A DNA stretch of 64,000 bases from Prevotella sp. (GTDB taxonomy: Bacteria; Bacteroidota; Bacteroidia; Bacteroidales; Bacteroidaceae): the NCBI GenBank assembly GCA_017458125.1, contig JAFTGB010000028.1, forward strand, positions 29,102-93,101, in the 5' to 3' direction. The notes under the pieces were generated by a model, which worked only from the letters and a program-made list of their open reading frames with translations, was not told where the DNA came from and did not search any database. The position numbers and the translations under genes are program-made. Below are positions 58,184-64,000 of the stretch, piece by piece; the first letter of the stretch is position 1; every line of letters starts with the position of its first letter.

Positions 58184-61100
58184 ATGGCAGACATACCTAT
58201 CAGTTCTCATTTCTTCACTAACAGGGATGGGAATACATTGATGAAAGAGTTTGAGGGTATCTTGGAGAACAACCCTCAAGTGAAGAACCTTGATGCTGTG
58301 GTGGGCTTCCTTCGTGCATCGGGCTATTTCTCCCTGCGCCCGTTTCTCGACGGCATCAACAAGGTGCGCATACTGATTGGCATCGATGTCGATAAATACA
58401 TCGCCCGTGCCCATCAGAAGGGCGAACTTTTCTTTGGTGCCGAGGAAGAGGTAAAGGAGGAATGCCTCAGGAAACTGAAGGAAGACATCGAGCAGTCGCA
58501 CTATTCCAAGCAGGTGGAAGATGGTATGCTCCAGATGGTGCAGGACATGATTGACGGCAAACTGGAACTGCGAGCGCATCCGTCGAAAAAGATACATGCC
58601 AAATTGTACATCCTCTACCCTGACAACTACAACCAGCACACCTTTGGCACAGCCATTACAGGCAGCAGCAATCTGAGCGGCAACGGCCTGGGCATTGGCG
58701 AAGACAAGCAGTATGAGTTTAATGTCAAGTTGACGCAATACGAAGATGTGGCCTTTGCCAAGCACGAGTTTGAACTGCTATGGGAAGAGGCCAAGAATGT
58801 GCCTATCAATGCGGAGGACTATCAAGCCACACTCGACAAGACCTACCTGAAAGGCGACGTCACGCCCTACGAACTCTACATCAAGATGCTGATGGAATAC
58901 TTCTCAGACCGCGTGCTGGAGGTCGATCAAGACGATCCGTTTGATATGCCGGAAGGCTATGAGAAATTCGAGTATCAGACGGATGCCGTGATTGAGGGCT
59001 ATCAGAAACTGATACGCTACGACGGGTTCTTCCTGGCCGATGTGGTGGGTCTCGGCAAGACGGTCATTGCCACGATGATAGCCAAGAAGTTCCTGATTGA
59101 GAACGGGCGAGACAACACGAAGATCCTGGTGGTCTATCCACCTGCCGTCGAACAGAACTGGAAGACGACCTTCAAAGACTTTGGTATCGACAAATATACG
59201 CAGTTTGTCTCGAATGGCAGCCTGTCGAAGATACTCGACGACGAGAACTACAACTATTGGAATGCCGATGAATACGACCTGGTATTGGTGGACGAGGCCC
59301 ATAAGTTCCGTAATCATACCACTGGAGCCTTCCAGCAACTACAGGAAATCTGCAAGATGCCTCGCGTGGAGACTGGCAACATCCCAGGCTATAAGAAGAA
59401 GGTGATGCTGATATCCGCAACTCCCATGAACAACACGCCAGCCGACCTGTATTATCAGATACTGATGTTTCAGGACCCACGTCATTGCACGATAGACGGC
59501 GTGCCAAACCTGACAGCCTTCTTCTCGCCCTTGGTAGTGGAGTTCCGCAAATTCCGCAAGCAGGAGAACTTCGACATCAAGCAGTTCAAGAAACTGGCAG
59601 AACGAGTGCGCGACAGGGTAATCAAGCCCTTGACCGTCAGGCGAACGAGGACAGACATCGAGAGCATTGCCCGCTATCATAAAGATGTGCACGGATTCCC
59701 CAAGGTGGCTGATCCCATCAAGAAGGATTATGAGTTGAATGACCATCTGGCCAGTCTGTTTAAGGAGGCCATGAATATCCTCGACAAGCAACTGACCTAC
59801 GCCCGCTATCAGGCTATTGCCTATCTGAAGCCGGAAGCCTCCAACGGTCTCTACGACAATGCAGAACTGATCAGCCGCAGTCTGGCTGGCATCCGCAAGA
59901 ACGGACTGGTGAAGCGATTGGAGAGCAGTTTCTATGCTTTCCGCAAGTCATTGGAGAACTTTCGCCAGGCCAATGAGAACATGCTGCAGATGTGGGAAAA
60001 TGACAAGATATTCATAGCACCTGATATGGACATCAACCTGCTCTACGAAAAAGGCTATACCGATGATGAAATAGAAGAGAAACTGAACGAAAAGGCAGAG
60101 ACGAACCCCAAGAATGCCGTCTTTAAGCGTGATGACTTTAAGCCTGAATACATTGACATGCTTCGCCGAGACCAGCAACTGTTGGACGAGATGTGGCTGC
60201 AATGGGAACACATTGACGACGATGACGACTCGAAGTTTGCCAAATTCGAAGACCTGCTGAAGCATGAACTGTTCAAGAAAGAGCATAATCCTGAGGGAAA
60301 GATCGTGGTGTTCTCAGAGTCTGTCGATACGATAGACTATCTGGCGCGTCGCATCAATCGTAAGGATGCAATGGTGATCTCGTCGCAGAACCGCAGTTCG
60401 CTGTTCAAGACGATTCGTGAGAACTTCGATGCAAACTGGAAGCAGAAAAAGAACGACTACAATATCATCCTGACTTCTGACGTGCTGGCTGAGGGTGTCA
60501 ACCTGCATCGTTCGAACATCATCATCAACTACGACACGCCCTGGAACTCTACGCGACTGATGCAGCGCATAGGTCGTGTGAACCGTATCGGTTCTAAGTC
60601 GGACACCATCTACAACTATGTGTTCTATCCTTCAGAGCAGGGCAACAAGGAAATCAAACTCAACCAGATAGCCCTGAGCAAGATTCAGACCTTCCACACG
60701 ACCTTTGGCGAAGACAATCAAATCTATTCTACGGAGGAAATCATCGACAGGGATTTGGATAAACTATTCAAGGAGGGCATCAAGCGCGAACAGGAAGATC
60801 GCAACCTGGAACTGCCGTTCTATGAGGAGTTGCGCTCGCTGTATCAGCAGAATCGCGAGGAATACAAGCGCATAGAACGGCTGTCGCTGCGCAGTCGTAC
60901 TGGCAGAGAGGCGCGAGAGGTGGGTGGTGTCACCCTCTCTGGCGACACATTGGTATTCTTCAAGACCAACTTCAGGAAACTATTCTATCTGGTAAGCGAT
61001 GAGCAGACAAGAGAAGTCTCCGTGCTGGATGCGCTCAACTACTTCAAGGCTAAGCCCGACGAAAAGCCTGTGCCGAGAATCGCCCAGCATCACGAGCACG

Positions 61101-61504
61101 TGGAAAAAGCCGTCAAGGAGTTCTGTCGTGTGAAGGAACAAGAACTGCATGAAGAGGAGCAGAACCAGAATCAGCGCAGTAATCTTGGTGCCCAGGTGAC
61201 CACAGCGGTCAGTCTCATCAACAGCATGATGCCACATATAGAGGATGGCGACACGCGCCTGAAGTTGGTGCAACTTAAAGAACTGGCAGAGCGAGGCACC
61301 ATCACCTATATTGCCAAACGACTGCAGCGCATCCAAAAGGACTTGCAGCGCCAAGGAGGAAGCAAGGCTAAGATGACCTTTGAAGATGCACTAAAACAGG
61401 TGCTTGAGATGGCCAATCACTACAATGCGTATTATCGCGACACTCAGCATGCAGAGGAGGAATCCGATGCCACAATCATATTATCAGAAAGTTTTCAAAA
61501 ATAA
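58184..61504 (+). CDS. PLD-domain SNF2-like helicase (defence type)
   Basis: A 1106-aa protein. An N-terminal phospholipase-D-like domain (1-200) has a single HxK motif (His138, Lys140 in IHAKLYIL) and GSSNLSGNGLG. The SNF2-type ATPase has Walker A DVVGLGKT (286-293), Walker B VDEAHKF (369-375), motif III SATPMNN (411-417), and C-lobe motifs ILTSDVLAEGVNLH and MQRIGRVNRIG. A helical C-terminal region of about 300 aa follows. PLD-helicases of this kind accompany a large methylase in restriction-like anti-phage systems; the methylase is 9 bp downstream. It is expected to move on or cleave unmodified DNA. Confidence 0.85.
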   Translation: MADIPISSHFFTNRDGNTLMKEFEGILENNPQVKNLDAVVGFLRASGYFSLRPFLDGINKVRILIGIDVDKYIARAHQKGELFFGAEEEVKEECLRKLKEDIEQSHYSKQVEDGMLQMVQDMIDGKLELRAHPSKKIHAKLYILYPDNYNQHTFGTAITGSSNLSGNGLGIGEDKQYEFNVKLTQYEDVAFAKHEFELLWEEAKNVPINAEDYQATLDKTYLKGDVTPYELYIKMLMEYFSDRVLEVDQDDPFDMPEGYEKFEYQTDAVIEGYQKLIRYDGFFLADVVGLGKTVIATMIAKKFLIENGRDNTKILVVYPPAVEQNWKTTFKDFGIDKYTQFVSNGSLSKILDDENYNYWNADEYDLVLVDEAHKFRNHTTGAFQQLQEICKMPRVETGNIPGYKKKVMLISATPMNNTPADLYYQILMFQDPRHCTIDGVPNLTAFFSPLVVEFRKFRKQENFDIKQFKKLAERVRDRVIKPLTVRRTRTDIESIARYHKDVHGFPKVADPIKKDYELNDHLASLFKEAMNILDKQLTYARYQAIAYLKPEASNGLYDNAELISRSLAGIRKNGLVKRLESSFYAFRKSLENFRQANENMLQMWENDKIFIAPDMDINLLYEKGYTDDEIEEKLNEKAETNPKNAVFKRDDFKPEYIDMLRRDQQLLDEMWLQWEHIDDDDDSKFAKFEDLLKHELFKKEHNPEGKIVVFSESVDTIDYLARRINRKDAMVISSQNRSSLFKTIRENFDANWKQKKNDYNIILTSDVLAEGVNLHRSNIIINYDTPWNSTRLMQRIGRVNRIGSKSDTIYNYVFYPSEQGNKEIKLNQIALSKIQTFHTTFGEDNQIYSTEEIIDRDLDKLFKEGIKREQEDRNLELPFYEELRSLYQQNREEYKRIERLSLRSRTGREAREVGGVTLSGDTLVFFKTNFRKLFYLVSDEQTREVSVLDALNYFKAKPDEKPVPRIAQHHEHVEKAVKEFCRVKEQELHEEEQNQNQRSNLGAQVTTAVSLINSMMPHIEDGDTRLKLVQLKELAERGTITYIAKRLQRIQKDLQRQGGSKAKMTFEDALKQVLEMANHYNAYYRDTQHAEEESDATIILSESFQK

Positions 61505-61513
61505 CGAAGCCTT

Positions 61514-63886
61514 ATGGACTACAGACCTATCATCGAGTCAAAATATAATCGCCAGAACTGGCAGTCGCTCCTTCACGATATCTTCGGCAACAAAGCGAGG
61601 TTTTGGAATACGCCATCAGTAGTATCAACCAACAGCCAGTTTGCCAAGCAAGCCCTATGGCTGGGCACCATCACGCTCAGTGACGAACAGACCATCAGCA
61701 TCTATGAAGTGGAACTGGCAGACAGCGTGGATATAGAGCGTAATCGCCGAGGCATCCGTGACATGCTGCTCACAGCCTGGCGCAGCAACGGCAATGCAGG
61801 AGCCTTTATGTTCTGCTATCGCAAGCATGAAAGTGTGCTCCGTTTTTCCTACGTCAGCGAATCATGGACTTTTGCTGAAGACGGAACGTATCAGAAGGAA
61901 TCGACAGACACCAAGCGTTTCACCTATCTGCTTGGCGAAGGTCACAGAAGCCGTACTGCCATTCAGCAGTTCGAAAAACTGCGTGACAGCAGTCTCTCGC
62001 TGAAAGACCTGACGAAAGCATTCTCCGTGGATGCCGTCAGCGACATGTTCTTCAAAGGATACAAACAGCAGTATGAAGACATTATTTTCTACATCACAGG
62101 CAAGCGGATGGTGAAGGTAGCCAACAAATGTGAAGAGCGACAGGAGGGCGAACCTAATGCGTTTATCATGCAGCAGTTCGCCAAATTCCCCAATCCAGAG
62201 AAAGCCGTCCGAGACTATGTCAAGAAACTCATGGGCCGCTTGGTGTTCCTCCAGTTCCTTCAGAAGAAGGGCTGGCTTGGCGTACCTGTTAATAAAGAGT
62301 GGGGAAGTGGTGACTCTGAATTTATCCAAACCCTGTTTGCTGAGTGTAAAGACAAAGATCACTTTATCGACCATGAATTGGAGTCGCTATTTAATGACCT
62401 GAATAATGAAGAACGAAAGGAACTCACAAAATATCGTACGCCTTATTTGAATGGAGGCTTGTTCGAGCGTGATGCCTCTGACGAAACGGAGTTCCCGTTA
62501 CCCGCAAAATACATGCAGTCGCTGCTCAACTTCTTTGCCTCCTATAACTTCACCATCGACGAGAACGATCCAGACGATGCAGAAGTAGGTGTTGACCCAG
62601 AGATGCTTGGTCGTATCTTCGAGAACCTGCTGGAAGACAACAAGGACAAAGGAGCTTTCTACACACCCAAAGAAATCGTTACCTATATGTGTCGTGAGAG
62701 TCTGATAGCCTATCTCCAGACGGACATCGAGGACGAAGCCACCAAGGAATCTATCCGCCAGTTCGTCACCACTCACGATGTTTCAACGCTTGGCACAAAT
62801 GAGAAGTTCCGTCAGCAAGTAGATGAGGCTCTTCGTAATGTCAAGATCTGCGACCCAGCAATCGGTTCTGGGGCCTTCCCGATGGGCTTGCTGAAAGAAC
62901 TCTTCCAATGCCGCACAGCCCTCGAAGGCATCACTCAAAGCAAAGCCGCAGAAATCAAGAAACATATCATCCAGCAGAACATCTACGGTGTTGATATCGA
63001 GCGCGGTGCCGTTGACATCGCCCGCCTCCGCTTCTGGCTCTCCTTAATTGTAGATGAAGAGACCCCACAGGCGTTACCAAACCTCGACTTCAAAATTATG
63101 CAAGGCAACTCGCTGTTGGAGCAATACAAGGGTGTTGACCTGTCAACGATGACAGAGAAGAAGTACGATAAGAACGAAGGATTGTCTTTCTTTGACAATA
63201 TGGTAGATGTCTATCGTAAAGACTTACGTGACATGCTTGCCAAGTATTACAATTGCACAAACCACAAGGAAAAGAAGGAACTGCGCACTAACATTATAAA
63301 CAATGTAAAGAAGCAACTTGCCGAGCAAAGAATCAACATTGACTTTGGCGACCTTGACCTCTCAGGCAACGACCAGTTCTTCCTCTGGCACACTTGGTTC
63401 TATGACGTATTCTCGCAAGGTGGATTTGATATTGTTATTGGTAATCCGCCGTATGTGGTTATGGACAAGTCAAATCCCTACAAAGATTTTGTCACTTATA
63501 AGTGTTATGAAATGTATGCCTATTTTTATGAGCAATCTCTGGCAATCTTAAAAGACAGAGGCATTTTGTCCTTTATTACTGCTTCGCTTTATGTGAAAGG
63601 TTTGAAGTTTGAGCCTTTAAGGAAAATGTTAAATTCCAAAACACACTTATTAACATATCAGATTGAAGGAGATAAAGTATTTGAAAATGTTCAGATGCCT
63701 ACAAGTATAATTCTGTTAAGATTAGAAGAACAACCTTGGACATTCGAAGACCTGTCAGATAGTGGGATGATTACAAAGAAAATTTTAAGAAATTCTGTTT
63801 TGTTAAAGGATGTTTCTTTGATACAACGTGGTTTAGAAATAGGTAGAAATTTAGTAAATAAAAGGTTCTTCATAGGAATGGCGTGA
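61514..63886 (+). pseudogene. Eco57I-type DNA methyltransferase, 3' end cut by IS
   Basis: 790 codons remain. Motif I CDPAIGSGAFPMGLL (Asp446 onward) binds AdoMet, the upstream LEDNKDKGAFYTPKEIVTYM box is typical, and motif IV NPPYV (644-648) shows N6-adenine methylation. The target-recognition C-terminus is missing: host sequence stops at 63863 and the last seven residues (RFFIGMA) come from the IS end. Intact relatives are usually over 1000 aa. The system is probably inactive, or at least altered in specificity, in this strain. Confidence 0.85.
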
Positions 63887-64000
63887 TACCGGCATCGTGC
63901 AGGGCCAGCAGACGAAGTTTGAAGTAGCGGTCGTCTGTGAAGCCATAAGCCTCACGCTTCATCACCTTGATCTTGTTGTTGATTCCTTCCACCATAGCTG
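63864..64000. mobile_element. ISL3-family insertion sequence, one end
   Basis: Terminal repeat begins GGTTCTTCATAGGAATGGC at 63864. The same end occurs in the 46-bp element at 40903. It continues past the window edge. Confidence 0.8.
63870..64000 (-). CDS. ISL3-family transposase, C-terminal part
   Basis: The minus-strand frame reads VEGINNKIKVMKREAYGF, DDRYFKLRLLALHD and ends GITPFL then TGA at 63870. The EGINNKIK...RxxYGF...YFKLR pattern is the conserved C-terminal end of the DDE_Tnp_ISL3 domain. The remainder, including the catalytic DDE residues, lies outside the window. Confidence 0.8.
   Translation of the reverse strand, partial: AMVEGINNKIKVMKREAYGFTDDRYFKLRLLALHDAGITPFL

Noticed and set aside
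57983-58765. 260-codon minus-strand frame
   Set aside because: Mostly antisense to the PLD domain of the helicase; the remainder covers the structured region.

Overview
The window looks like a chromosome segment of a Prevotella-like member of the Bacteroidales. The evidence is the recurring Bacteroidetes promoter signature (TTTG, 19-20 nt, TAnnTTTG), families largely confined to the phylum (DUF4827, DUF4738, BspA-type leucine-rich repeats, C10 peptidases, a T9SS-like C-terminal tail, lysyl-tRNA synthetase with a C-terminal extension), start codons without strong Shine-Dalgarno sequences, and housekeeping genes that are clearly more GC-rich than the accessory ones. No tRNA, rRNA or CRISPR array was seen.

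Layout. 1-6.9 kb (+): a secreted beta-helix carbohydrate-binding protein (5' end outside the window), a VTC-type polyphosphate polymerase, a DUF4956 membrane protein, a DUF2490 outer-membrane protein, a LytS/LytTR two-component pair whose kinase has a His/Asp-rich external loop, and a small beta-barrel. 7.1-13.4 kb (-): phosphoglucosamine mutase, a DUF4827 lipoprotein, NrnA, a sugar nucleotidyltransferase and a Zn/Cd-type P-ATPase. 13.4-27.2 kb: menaquinone genes in two blocks (menB-menC-menE, and ROK-thioesterase-menF-menD) separated by a nucleoside kinase, an Rpn nuclease and a low-GC secreted RCC1-repeat protein with its lipoprotein partner. 27.4-37.1 kb (+): lysS, gpsA, a cytidylate-kinase-like protein, pgi, a HAD hydrolase, a DUF4738 lipoprotein (-), and a trio of PLP aminotransferase, CDP-alcohol phosphatidyltransferase and flippase-like protein.

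37.1-51.9 kb is an AT-rich island of co-oriented (-) genes. From the promoter-proximal end these encode an ECF sigma factor, an anti-sigma-like acidic protein, an HExxH protein, a membrane-anchored coiled-coil protein, four proteins sharing one undescribed N-terminal domain of about 200 aa but ending in different C-terminal modules (CFI-box, a shared unknown domain twice, and a SUMF1/FGE domain with a diversity-generating-retroelement-like variable tail), a double C10 peptidase/LRR protein, and several small proteins. A 38-bp exact direct repeat, the 3' end of the flippase-like gene, brackets the island at 37045 and 51863. I regard this as the most likely undescribed system in the window: a sigma-controlled, modular sensing or conflict system.

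51.9-64 kb: a BspA-like protein and an AI-2E transporter from divergent promoters, then a defence-type region with a HigBA-like toxin-antitoxin pair, several tiny genes, a promoter-bearing repeat in four copies, structured-RNA candidates, and a PLD-helicase plus Eco57I-type methylase pair. The methylase is cut at 63864 by an ISL3-family insertion sequence. A 46-bp deletion derivative of the same IS, with an 8-bp target duplication, sits in frame inside the SUMF1 gene.

Two genome-style features run through the core region. Heptanucleotide-repeat arrays lie at gene junctions and often supply the stop codon and last residues of the upstream gene. Two palindromic elements share a cloverleaf design of one outer stem enclosing two hairpins.
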